64,000 bases of DNA from Caprella mutica (lineage: Eukaryota > Arthropoda > Malacostraca > Amphipoda > Caprellidae): the NCBI GenBank assembly GCA_947561585.1, contig CANNZV010000513.1, forward strand, positions 714,558-778,557, given 5' to 3'. The notes below the pieces were generated by a model. The model was not told the origin of the DNA. It did no database searches and worked only from the letters and a program-made list of their open reading frames with translations. Position numbers and translations under genes: made by a program. Of this stretch, positions 10,701 to 20,858 are shown piece by piece (within the stretch, counting starts at the first letter, position 1; each line of letters begins with the position of its first letter).

Positions 10701-11778
10701 AAGGATTGGTAGTAAGGTAAGGATTGGTAGCAAGGTAAGGATTGGTAGTAAGGTAAGGATTGGTAGTAAGGTAAGGATTGGTAGCAAGGTAAGGATTGGT
10801 AGCAAGGTAAGGATTGGTAGCAAGGTAAGGATTGGTAGTAAGGTAAGGATTGGTAGCAAGGTAAGGATTGGTAGCAAGGTAAGGATTGGTAGTAAGGTAA
10901 GGATTGGTAGCAAGGTAAGGATTGGTAGTAAGGTAAGGATTGGTAGTAAGGTAAGGATTGGTAGCAAGGTAAGGATTGGTAGCAAGGTAAGGATTGGTAG
11001 CAAGGTAAGGATTGGTAGTAAGGTAAGGATTGGTAGCAAGGTAAGGATTGGTAGCAAGGTAAGGATTGGTAGTAAGGTAAGGATTGGTAGCAAGGTAAGG
11101 ATTGGTAGTAAGGTAAGGATTGGTAGCAAGGTAAGGATTGGTAGTAAGGTAAGGATTGGTAGCAAGGTAAGGATTGGTAGCAAGGTAAGGATTGGTAGTA
11201 AGGTAAGGATTGGTAGCAAGGTAAGGATTGGTAGTAAGGTAAGGATTGGTAGTAAGGTAAGGATTGGTAGTAAGGTAAGGATTGGTAGTAAGGTGAGGAT
11301 TGGTAGTAAGGTAAGGATTGGTAGTAAGGTAAGGATTGGTAGTAAGGTAAGGATTGGTAGTAAGGTAAGGATTGGTAGTAAGGTAAGGATTGGTAGTAAG
11401 GTAAGGATTGGTAGTAAGGTAAGGATTGGTAGTAAGGTAAGGATTGGTAGTAAGGTAAGGATTGGTAGTAAGGTAAGGATTGGTAGTAAGGTAAGGATTG
11501 GTAGTAAAGATGATTAACCAAAGGACAGACATTTTGTTCATTTAGTATAACTAAAGGTTAAGATTTCGTTTCTCTTTTTTTGTAATTTTTGTGTAATTTT
11601 AAATTTGTTCTGAATACGACTTTTCGGCTAATTTGTCCTTCGGCAAAACTGCACATCGGCGATTCCGGCTTCGGCAAATTTTGGTTTCCGCAAATTCTTA
11701 TTTGGAGAATTTGATTCGGTGAATTAGGGTTCGGCAAATTTCCGGTGAATTTGGTTTCGGCAAAACTGCCGGATACCC
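7761..11778. mobile_element. 'CCGAA' inverted-repeat element carrying a 3.3-kb satellite
   Basis: The left flank (about 7815-7905) repeats TTTGCCGAA in one orientation and the right flank (about 11620-11778) repeats TTCGGCAAA in the other, ending TGCCGGATACCC. The DNA just inside each flank matches the compact copy at 35079-35773: left AATTTGACGTTAATATTAGT and TTTGTATTCCGCTAAT, plus AAGCAAGAGTG; right TTTCGTTTCTCTTTTTTTGT. In the compact copy these sides are about 150 bp apart; here an 18-bp tandem array separates them. The element encodes no protein and must have relied on an enzyme from elsewhere. The superfamily is not recognised. Confidence 0.75.
8251..11512. repeat. 18-bp satellite, about 180 units, with 21-bp variants
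   Basis: The unit is ATTGGTAGTAAGGTAAGG; a 21-bp form with an extra AGG occurs in clusters (8271-8345, about 8445-8475, 9207-9290, about 9380-9410). A GGCAAGG variant marks the 5' part (to about 10075) and a GTAGCAAGG variant the 3' part (from about 10118, with one outlier at 8821). Because 18 and 21 are multiples of 3, one plus frame (RIGSKV repeats) and three minus frames stay open for over 1000 codons. There is no non-repeat coding sequence, so I do not call a gene. The plus strand is almost free of C and has GG doublets every few bases. Confidence 0.97.
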
Positions 11779-11977
11779 TCCCTATACAGGTTGTACAACT
11801 TTAATTTTGAGATCCTAATTAATACTGTAACATTGAGATTCGTACGAAATTCATCTAAGAAATGCAAGAATGAATACAGGAATGAATACAAGTTGTTTCT
11901 ATCTTCTCCATGAATATTGTAATGTGAAAATAATGGTGTTGGCAGACCCGTATCCCTAAGGAGTATCTCATGGTACA
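11779..11977. other. Short unique spacer
   Basis: AT-rich DNA between the CCGAA element and the 59-bp array. Nothing recognised. Confidence 0.5.
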
Positions 11978-12567
11978 GTTGTTACTAACTCATTCATCTG
12001 GTAATATCAACAGTGTTGCCATAATCCAGAGGGAAAGTTGAAACTAACTCATTCATCTGGTAATATCAATAGTGTTGCCATGATACAGAGGGAAAGTTGT
12101 AACTAACTCATTCATCTGGCAATATCAATAGTGTTGCCATGATACAGAGGGAAAGTTGTAACTAACTCATTCATCTGGTAATATCAATAGTGTTGCCATG
12201 ATACAGAGGGAAAGTTGTAACTAACTCATTCATCTGGCAATATCAATAGTGTTGCCATGATACAGAGGGAAAGTTGTAACTAACTCATTCATCTGGCAAT
12301 ATCAATAGTGTTGCCATGATACAGAGGGAAAGTTGTTACTAACTCATTCATCTGGTAATATCAATAGTGTTGCCATGATACAGAGGGAAAGTTGTAACTA
12401 ACTCATTCATCTGGTAATATCAATAGTGTTGCCATGATACAGAGGGAAAGTTGTAACTAACTCATTCATCTGGCAATATCAATAGTGTTGCCATGATACA
12501 GAGGGAAAGTTGTAACTAACTCATTCATCTGGTAATATCAATAGTGTTGCCATAATCCAGAGGGAAA
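11978..12567. repeat. 59-bp tandem repeat, 10 copies
   Basis: Exactly ten units, each containing TAACTCATTCATCTGG, AGTGTTGCCATGATACAGAG and GGAAAGTTG. Variation is mostly CTGGTAAT versus CTGGCAAT, and GATACAGAG versus AATCCAGAG in the first and last units. Confidence 0.96.
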
Positions 12568-13310
12568 GAGCCACAGTATATCACTCCAGAGCTGTTAAGA
12601 GACACTGACGAATGGTCTTCATCCTGATGGCTCGTCATTTCGCTCTGCAGTTATACACCACCATCACACAAACAAATACCTGACATCGCTCCTCCAACTT
12701 TGCTGCTTAAATTGCTGTCCTGTTTACTATGCGCTCTTTTGGTATTGTCTGATGTACTTGTCATCGAGTTGTGGTAGATGTAGCGTATTTGGTAGAACAT
12801 AGAGTACTGTAGAAGAGGCATATGATGGTACAAGGGGTACTGTAGAAGAGGACTGTACGAGACATTTCTTCACGTACACCAAAACTCAGGAAGTTGATAA
12901 AGAATAATGAGGGAAGTTGGGCCGATTGGTGCAGTTTGCTTTCCAGTCACAGAAGACTCTTTTCATCGACAGTCTGTAGTGACAGGCGTGTTACAGTACC
13001 ACTTCTAACAAACTACATAGTACTCTAACCAAAAAACTGTGAAAGAGAGTCTTGGCGTTCTGTCGAATTATTCATTCACCTTTAACTAATTTCTATTTAC
13101 ATTCACGCTGTAAAATAATCATTAGTTTTTACCAGTAAGAGGACTTGTTTAATGTTGAACTGTGTAAGTTCTTACAGAGTTATTGCAGTTTTTTCCCAAC
13201 ATGTTCCATGTATTCATTTAAAAAAATCTAATTCAACAACCCAACTTTTTCAAAATTTATCTTGCAAAAATATCTATATTTTCAAATTCAATTATCATGA
13301 ATTGCTTGTG
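12568..13310. other. Gene-free unique DNA
   Basis: GC slightly higher than the surroundings in 12568-13020. A 60-codon minus frame (12651-12833) has no recognisable motif. No element seen. Confidence 0.4.
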
Positions 13311-13480
13311 CTGTTGGAACACTAGCAAGTGCTTGTGAATTTGGCACATTAGCAAGTGCTGGTACACTAGCAAGTGCTGGTACACTAGCAAGTGCTGGTA
13401 CACTAGCAAGTGCTGGTACATTAGCAAGTGCTTGTAAACTAGCAAGTGCTGTTACACTAGCAAGTGCTGGTATACTAGCA
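13311..13480. repeat. 18-bp minisatellite, about 9 copies
   Basis: The unit is GCTGGTACACTAGCAAGT, with TTGTGAATTTGGCAC and GTTACAC variants. It keeps minus frames open (ALASVP-type repeats in 13288-13665). These frames continue a little into unique DNA but I see no domain. Confidence 0.9.
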
Positions 13481-14449
13481 ATACTAACGATTATAAAATC
13501 TTGGTTTCGATCTACCAACTTCATTCCTAACAACCTGAACTGATGGATTGAACTGAAAAATTGAAACCGACCGTTATGGAGGATTGATGATGTTCCACCG
13601 TTGAAAAGAGGGTTGCACTGAAACTCTGAGATACAATAGACTGTTGAAAATACTCTCCCATCCATAAATCTTCCTAGAATTCGAAGGAATTGACTCTGAA
13701 AAATGACAAGAGTAACTTTAGCTGTGGGGTATCAATGCTTTTTTTTGTCATAATTGTAATACTTAACAGGGAAAAATTCACGGTTATTTGGAATTATCCG
13801 TTACTCAAAAATTTGTTCTTACATAAATTTGTACATAAGAACTTGAATGAAGATAATATGAAGTGTGAATTATATATTAAAGAGCACATTTCAGTTATGA
13901 AAAGTATGACAAATAGACGAATTTTTGAGGTCAACATTTAAGCGGACGAATTTTTTGCGGACGAATTTTTCGCGGATGAATATTTCAAGTGCCGAAAATG
14001 TCATAAAATGGATCTATCAATTCAATAAACAATAAGAGTTCTGTAGCACATTGGAAGACTTACATGAATTACAAAAAATTGGTGAATTTCTCTATCTTGA
14101 CTCATTCAAATCTGGAAAAAAGTTTCATTGCACCAACAACTTTTTTATCGAAGGCTAAAATGAAGAATTTGTTACAAATTAATAGTGTTGATAATTATTG
14201 TTACAGAGAGATTTGTTCTTAGTACATATTTTCAAACATAGTTAAGAGATAATTATATAGTATATGTAATCAATGAAGGTGAGGGAAGGGGGGGGGGGCA
14301 ATATAGATATTAGTGCTTCATTTTGATATTTCGAATCTTCTAAAATTTTCTGTAATGAACACGGGTCCTTGTACTCACATTTAATTACATTTGAAGTATA
14401 TTTTGCATAGTTAATGCATAAATGTTTTTGGATATAAGCAGTGATGTTT
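13481..14449. other. AT-rich DNA with a small GCGGACGAATTTTT repeat
   Basis: At 13941-13984 three units of about 15-18 bp, GCGGACGAATTTTT followed by a few bases, resemble the 15-bp minisatellites at 55812-55965 and 56757-56872. A G-run lies near 14288-14299. An 83-codon plus frame (13690-13941) runs into the repeat and has no recognisable domain. Confidence 0.5.
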
Positions 14450-15180
14450 ATTAGCTACAGGGACTCAGCCAAAAGTTCTTGCTATGATGTTCTCAGCATT
14501 GAGGATAAATCTGGTAAAAATGAACCCGACCAATAGGTCACGATCCAGCTCAGTAATAACATTTCCATTTTTATTCTCCTCTTTGTTGGTGTGAGTGCAG
14601 CTCTGCTAGCTTTTACGTCTACTTCATTTCTTCAATCAACTGCCCTGACTGAAATTCATGAGTGTCGTCAATGCCCCATGCTATAGAAACCAGTTGCGGC
14701 AGATTCTTTAGACCGGAATGTTGTTTGGTAGTTTATAGGAGCGGCTGGAGAGATCATTTGGGACTCGGTGGGCGATAAGTTGATCTGATTGCTCACGAAT
14801 TGGAGTCATACGAGACCTGATTATCCAATGGGACGAGCCAAAGGCAGCGGCCACCGACAAATTTAATAACGCAAGGTCCATTCACAGCTACTGCAAGTGG
14901 AGACACGTCAGTCGCTGTTCAACCTCCAAACTCTATTTCATATCTAACGGGATGCTAGAATCCAAGAATAAATTCATTCAAATATCCTTGCATCCTCCAT
15001 CTTGTTCAACAATACTCAACCAGAAGCAGGAATAACTTCATTAAAAACACCAACATGTGAATAACTGTGTAAGCCCGTGTGTCAGACTTGGGAGAGAGAG
15101 ATGGATTTTGTGCCTTGTTTTCATGACATGATTTCTATTCGGGATTCTCACCAAATTCCATTGATTTCGCTCTTGTTTGA
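14450..15180. other. GC-balanced unique island
   Basis: Base composition is clearly less AT-rich than the flanks and there is no repetition. No open frame is long enough to suggest an exon. Candidate for a conserved non-coding region, by composition only. Confidence 0.35.
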
Positions 15181-15434
15181 GCTGATGAAATAAATTAGCG
15201 TGGTGTTATTTAGCTTCTCATGGGAGGAAAGTATATCTTATAATTAGTAACACTGTTTATAACAATCTTATCAGACTGGTAAGAGGGTAGACACTCGATC
15301 TTAATTAACAGTATCAGTTGGGAGGAGCGACACCCGACCCTTTTGATTATGGAAGCAATAATCTTGGCAGATCTCCTACAGTTAATATTGACCAGCATTT
15401 CCTGAAAGAGAATATGTTGCGAAGGCTGATGATA

Positions 15435-16795
15435 TTGAATTACATGTAATGATGTGAGTGTATACCTAGAATGTGTGGAATTACATGTAATGATGTCAGC
15501 GTGTACCTAGAATGTGTGGAATTACATGTAATGATGTCAGCGTGTATCTAGAATGTGTGGAATTACATGTAATGATGTCAGCGTGTACCTAGAATGTGTG
15601 GAATTACATGTAATGATGTCAGCGTGTACCTAGAATGTGTGGAATTACATGTAATGATGTCAGCGTGTATCTAGAATGTGTGGAATTACATGTAATGATG
15701 TCAGCGTGTACCTAGAATGTGTGGAATTACATGTAATGATGTCAGCGTGTACCTAGAATGTGTGGAATTACATGTAATGATGTCAGTGTGTACCTAGAAT
15801 GTGTGGAATTACATGTAATGATGTCAGTGTGTACCTGGAATGTGTGGAATTACATGTAATGATGTCAGCGTGTACCTAGAATGTGTGGAATTACATGTAA
15901 TGATGTCAGTGTGTACCTGGAATGTGTGGAATTACATGTAATGATGTCAGCGTGTACCTAGAATGTGTGGAATTACATGTAATGATGTCAGCGTGTACCT
16001 AGAATGTGTGGAATTACATTTAATGATGTCAGTGTGTACCTGGAATGTGTGGAATTACATGTAATGATGTCAGTGTGTACCTAGAATGTGTGGAATAACA
16101 TGTAATGGTGTGAGTGAGTACCTAGAATGTGTGGAATAACATGTAGTGGTGTGAGTGAGTACCTAGAATGTGTGGAATAACATGTAATGGTGTCAGCGTG
16201 TACCTAGAATGTGTGGAATAACATGTAATGGTGTCAGCGTGTACCTAGAATGTGTGGAATAACATGTAATGGTGTCAGCGTGTACCTAGAATGTGTGGAA
16301 TAACATGTAATGGTGTCAGCGTGTACCTAGAATGTGTGGAATAACATGTAATGGTGTCAGCGTGTACCTAGAATGTGTGGAATAACATGTAATGGTGTCA
16401 GCGTGTACCTAGAATGTGTGGAATAACATGTAATGGTGTCAGCGTGTACCTAGAATGTGTGGAATTACATGAAATGATGTGAGTGAGTACCTAGAATGTG
16501 TGGAATTACATGTAATGGTGTCAGCGTGTACCTAGAATGTGTGGAATAACATGTAATGGTGTCAGCGTGTACCTAGAATGTGTGGAATTACATGTAATGA
16601 TGTGAGTGAGTACCTAGAATGTGTGGAATAACATGTAATGGTGTCAGTGTGTACCTAGAATGTGTGGAATTACATGTAATGATGTGAGTGAGTACCTAGA
16701 ATGTGTGGAATAACATGTAATGGTGTCAGTGAGTACCTAGAATGTGTGGAATTACATGTAATGGTGTCAGCGTGTACCTAGAATATGTGGAATTA
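15435..16795. repeat. 41-bp tandem repeat, about 33 copies
   Basis: Each unit contains TGGAATTACATGTAATGATG and TCAGCGTGTACCTAGAATGT. Two variant blocks occur: the proximal half carries AATTACATGTAATGATG, and the distal half (from about 16093) carries AATAACATGTAATGGTG. TTACATGTAA inside the unit is itself a palindrome. Confidence 0.97.
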
Positions 16796-17172
16796 CAGAA
16801 TAGGAAGCCACAAGAGTCTTGTAAATGTGTTTTATTAATTGGATGATGTGTGAGAGATTTTTATAATTCCCTCACTTGTTCTGGTTACTTGAAAATAAAT
16901 TTCCAAAGTGTGCAAAAGTTAAGATTTAATAATGAAATAATAAATTGAATTTCGTTCGAGAAGAAAACCTAATCCCTCTGATTCGACCACGTGTTATTCG
17001 AATGAAAAACACAAGACTCTCTTAGGCCAAATCGGCCACTATTTCCGACCAATATCCGCCAGCGGAGTCGGCTAGAGGGGGAGGGGGATGAGGTGGAGGA
17101 GATCTAGGAGGAAAATGAACAGGAAAAGAATTATGAGAAGAAGTGACTTGAGAAGTATGAAGAAGTAACGTC
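16796..17172. other. Unique DNA
   Basis: No element recognised. A 73-codon minus frame (17022-17243) includes a proline-rich stretch encoded by the GAGGGGGAGGGGGATGAGG tract near 17075; it runs into the F2 copy and is not convincing. Confidence 0.4.
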
Positions 17173-17445
17173 CAGTCGGTAAAATTATAATCACCGATTA
17201 TCAGTTCTCTATTGGTGATTATAATCGATGATAAAAAGATCATCTATCTACGACAATAAATGGTTAGACTAAAATACAATAGAAATTAATCATAAATTAA
17301 AAACACTTTTAGTCTATCGTCTTTCGTCGGACATTCCTGAGGCTAATGTCTATATTATGATATTTTACGATAAAATACCATCAATATTTACCGTAATGGA
17401 CAATAACAGACGATCTGCCGATGGTAAATTATTGATTCACTTTTA
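17173..17445 (+). mobile_element. F2 miniature element, near full length
   Basis: Starts CAGTCGGTAAAATTATAATC, then a small inverted repeat (TAATCACCGAT...TTGGTGATTATAATCGATGA), then the conserved F2 chain to GACGATCTGCCGATGGTAAA. The two ends are inverted relative to each other (CAGTCGG...AATTATAATC versus GATTGTAAAT...CGACTG in the best copies). Confidence 0.92.
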
Positions 17446-17666
17446 ACTACTATCACATGTGACTGTTTTCTCTTACAGCTTTAAATGTTTTCCCCATGGA
17501 GGTGCTAAATGTTTGTGTGTTTGTGTGTTTGTGTTCAGTTTGCCAAACACAGTAAATGTTTGACATCTCTTATGATGTTTAACAAACTCACAAGGAAGTG
17601 GTTTGGGGAAAAGAGATTCTTTGCTTTTTACAGCTGAGAACATTTTGAGGTATGGCAAAGTACTCA

Positions 17667-17821
17667 GGGTAAGTTACGGGTTATTGGACAGTTCCACATC
17701 TTCGATCATATGAGAAAAGGGAGAAAAATTAAGATTTTCATTGCTATTTTACTAGATAATAATAATAACCAGTTCATATGATCGATAATATGAAACAGTT
17801 CGTTAACTCGTAACCTCTCCC
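17667..17821. mobile_element. F1 miniature inverted-repeat element
   Basis: Compact 155-bp copy. Left GGGTAAGTTACGGGTTATTG with CAGTTCCACATCTTCGATCA; right TCATATGATCGATAATATGA and TTCGTTAACTCGTAACCTCT. The loop is short and AT-rich. Confidence 0.9.
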
Positions 17822-17990
17822 AAACCTTTAAACAACATATGAGAAAGTAAATGTTATATGTACTACATGTGATATGTACTATATGTGCTATATGTACTAC
17901 ATGTGCTAAACACAACCAAAATGGTGTCGCTTATAATTTTTTCTGAAATAAGATAGATTTACCTAGAACTTTTTCTGTATAGTACTATTA

Positions 17991-18198
17991 GGGTGATTTC
18001 TTAATTATCGGTCAGTTCCACATTTTCGGACACGTAAGAAAAAACGTTAGGTATCATAATAATTATTCAATTTTTATTTTAGTTTGCAGGTATCAATCAT
18101 GGATACCAATTACAATAACAATTAAATAATTATTACCATATCGTTTTTTCTTACGTGTCCGAAAATGTGGAACTGACCGATAATTAAGAACATACTCT
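17991..18198. mobile_element. F1 miniature inverted-repeat element, arms near-perfect
   Basis: Both arms carry TCGGTCAGTTCCACATTTTC and GGACACGTAAGAAAAAACG or their complements over about 55 bp with very few mismatches. It reads TTCTTAATTATCGG in place of TTACGAATTATCGG, defining a subfamily with 26354-26518 and 38980-39122. Confidence 0.94.
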
Positions 18199-18708
18199 AT
18201 TAATTATATTCACGCCTAAATTCATTGGAATCTCTTCGGTGTGAAATTTACCTCATTTGTCAAACTCTAAAATATTAAATATTCTAATTCCTTTTTTCTA
18301 ATATCACAAAAAAACTTCACATCAATGGTTTTCTCAGTCCCAGTCTAGTAGGAAGACACAGACATATTAGAAGTAATAACGATCTGAAATAGACTTCCCC
18401 TGTTATTTTGCATGAGGTTATTAAAATGTTTGGAATTAAGTCCCGCAATTGGGTTGTCGTCAAACAAATCCGTTTGATTCTGTTTGCTCTTGCCTGGCTA
18501 TTGGTGACTCTACAAACAGGCCTGTTTGAGTCAATCAAACAACCTGCAGCGAACCTTCCTGTTATTGGGGCTATTGACTAGCAATACACAGGATGGTATG
18601 GAAAATAGACTCACTAAATAGCTGAGCATATTTAAAAACTAAGGAGGATGTGTGTGTACCCAGTCGAGAACTTATGATCGGCATAATCATAAGAAATAGG
18701 AAGTAGTG
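18199..18708. other. Unique DNA
   Basis: A 73-codon minus frame (18317-18538) has no recognisable domain. No repeats seen. Confidence 0.4.
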
Positions 18709-18866
18709 TACAGTGTTTTTTTCTTTTTGCAAGACTTTGAGCCCCACTAGGAATATTTGAAATAATAATTTAGAGGAAACGAATATATTTTCTTGAAGAT
18801 AAGGCTTGGTACTTACATTTTATGTAATACAAACTTATTTTGAAACTCATTCAAAATGAAGCCTAT

Positions 18867-19466
18867 CTACAGAAGGTGTTGGAAGTGGCCGCCGGAATCC
18901 TGTAGTCAAAGTCTTGCACGCTTCAAGAAGCTCTTCGAGTCTTTGCCACCTTCTCAATTGTTACTGCGTAATAATTTGCACCAAACAGCTTCACACACTA
19001 AATTCTATCATATCATGAATGGATGGAGGTTTTTCCGAATACAAAATATTTTGTGTTGTAGCCCAGAAACGGAAATCAAGAGGATTGAGTTCTTACTGAG
19101 TGCTGACCAGAAAATCTGAGTGTCTCTTCTGGTAACTCGTCCTTGAAATTTTTCTTCAAGAACTGCTTAGCCACTCTTGTACAATGAGATGGAGGACCAT
19201 CTTGCCATGGATCCACCAGAGTCTGCACCATGTTGCAGTGGCTCAAAAAAGATTGCCACACTTTGTCTTTCAGCAAAGCCATGTTATAGGAACCATTAAC
19301 AGAGTCACAAGGGCCGTCGTCATCGATGAATGCTGGACTATAGAATTTTCCCTCCACAATTGTCATTTCTATAATTTCTTTCACCAATATCATGTGGATT
19401 CTCATCGGCAAATTATGACGCAGCAATAATTGAGAGGGTGACGAAGAGCGTCTTGAAGCGCGCAAG
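18867..19466 (-). pseudogene. Decayed mariner/Tc1-type transposase, C-terminal half
   Basis: Reading the minus strand from 19466, the product includes DGPCDSVNGSYNMALL and WQDGPPSHCT, matching the stretch before and around the second catalytic Asp in mariner/Tc1 enzymes (usual form QQDGAPPH). Downstream the frame shifts: ELNPLDFRFW appears in another frame near 19080-19110, where the family has SPDLNPLDF. The position normally held by the third acidic residue reads Glu after a stop codon. SEKPPSIHD follows, then a further frameshift, an internal stop and the tail GGHFQHLL-stop (18867). At least two frameshifts and two stops make it non-functional. The N-terminal DNA-binding half is missing. 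Whether the ancestor was of DDD or DDE type cannot be settled from so damaged a copy. Confidence 0.78.
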
Positions 19467-19512
19467 ACTTTGACTACAAGATTCTGGCGACCATTTTCAA
19501 CACCTTTTGTAG
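19408..19512 (+). pseudogene. Inverted duplicate of the transposase C-terminus
   Basis: Plus-strand frame beginning ANYDAAIIERVTKSVLKRAR, one internal TGA stop, then GDHFQHLL and a stop. It is the inverted counterpart of the minus-strand tail at 18867-18985 and lies in the right arm of the foldback element. It shares the VLKR and HFQHLL features with the fragment at 1-69, so both derive from related mariners. Confidence 0.75.
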
Positions 19513-19770
19513 ATAGCCTTTAGAAGTGTTTTCAATGAGTTTCAAATAAGTTTGTATTACATGAAATGGAAGTACCATTCCACATCTTCAAGAAAATACA
19601 TTTGTTTCTTCTAAATTCTTATTTCAAATATTCCTAGTGGGGGCCAAAGCCTTGCAAAAAAAAAAAAAAAAACACACTGTATAGAAATTAATCAGGAATA
19701 ATTTTTATGGTATATGTTTCATGCATCTCAGTTTAACTAAAGAAAATGAATCATAGATTACAAATCTGAA

Positions 19771-20008
19771 AATTTACAATCGGCAGATCGTCTGTTATTG
19801 TCCATTACGGTAAATATTGATGGTATTTTATCGTAAAATATCATAATAAAGACATTAGACTCAGGATTTTTGTAGGGAATGTCCGACGAAAGACGATAGA
19901 CTGAAAGTGTTTTTAATTTATGATAAATTACTATTGTATATTTGTCTAATCATTCATTGTCGTAGATAGATGATCTTTTTATATACTGCCGACTGGAAGC
20001 TGACCATA
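19771..20008 (-). mobile_element. F2 miniature element
   Basis: Minus-orientation copy. TTTACAATCGGCAGATCGTC, ATTACGGTAAATATTGATGG and TCCGACGAAAGACGATAGAC are all intact. The far end diverges after TAGATGATCTTTTTATA, with ACTGCCGACTG at the boundary. Confidence 0.92.
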
Positions 20009-20858
20009 TGGTTAAAATTTGTAAATAAAAATAATGAATTCACAGAATCGAAAGGCAGACATCTAGAATTAAAATACTTTAAATAGGAAGAAACTATAAA
20101 ATTGATATCAAGAATTAAAACAATGTAACAAATATTTTGATTTGTTATATATATAGATAATTTCCTTTACACTATTTGATACCTATGTACTATAAGCAAC
20201 AGGTACTATCAGTGAAAAGAGTCTCCGCATGATTTCACAAATCACAGTTTTCTAATTTTTCAAATTTGTCATCGTGTACTCAGACCAGTTTTTAAATATC
20301 TACAAACATTACAATTAGTAAAGTCTATTATTTAAAAGTGAAATTAGTAAACTGTCTAGAAATTATCACAGATACGCTTTTCTTCGACCGTACAAATATT
20401 TTTAAATTAATAAAATGCAGTTTTGTTGATAGTAGTTTTTCGATTGATTTTCTAACACTCTAATAAAGAGATTCTGATGATATAATCATGATTTTTTTAA
20501 GAAAATGCTTCATAATACTTTATAAAATGGTTATTGTCAAGAATTACTTCTGATACTCCATCCCATGATGATTAATTCAGAAATTTTTTTAGAGTCTTAG
20601 AAAAAACACAATAAAAAATGACTATAAGTATCTACAAACCTACACCTAACAAAACCTCTACAAATGAAAACTTGCTACTTAAATACACTGATTTAGATAT
20701 CTATGTACATTTTCTTGTGCTGCCTATGTTCTTCATAGCTATGTGTTATATTTTCTACACTCAGTACCAATTAAAGGACTTCAATGGTTGTCATGGCAAG
20801 GCTATGTGTACTGTATGTACTTATTTGAAAAACCTACACCATAATCCTAGCAGTTACC
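20009..20858. other. Gene-free AT-rich DNA
   Basis: No element recognised. A 92-codon plus frame (20618-20896), including the hydrophobic stretch VHFLVLPMFFIAMCYIF, extends into the 13-bp array; it has no known domain and I do not call it. Confidence 0.4.

Larger units (their letters stand above)
18709..19682. mobile_element. Foldback element derived from a mariner/Tc1 transposon
   Basis: Bounded by TACAGTGT at the left and ACACTGTA at the right, the TA-flanked CAGTGT type of end found in mariner/Tc1 elements. The first and last about 276 bp (18709-18984 and 19406-19682) are inverted copies with about 80-90 percent visible agreement. Both arms encode, in opposite directions, the same transposase C-terminus ending in HFQHLL and a stop. 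The centre carries one more transposase segment on the minus strand. The structure looks like a mariner whose 3' part was duplicated in inverse orientation. A run of about 18 A lies just inside the right end. Confidence 0.8.

Noticed and set aside
8234..11541. Open frames of more than 1000 codons on both strands
   Set aside because: They consist entirely of 18- or 21-bp repeat units; openness follows from unit length and composition, and there is no non-repeat coding sequence.
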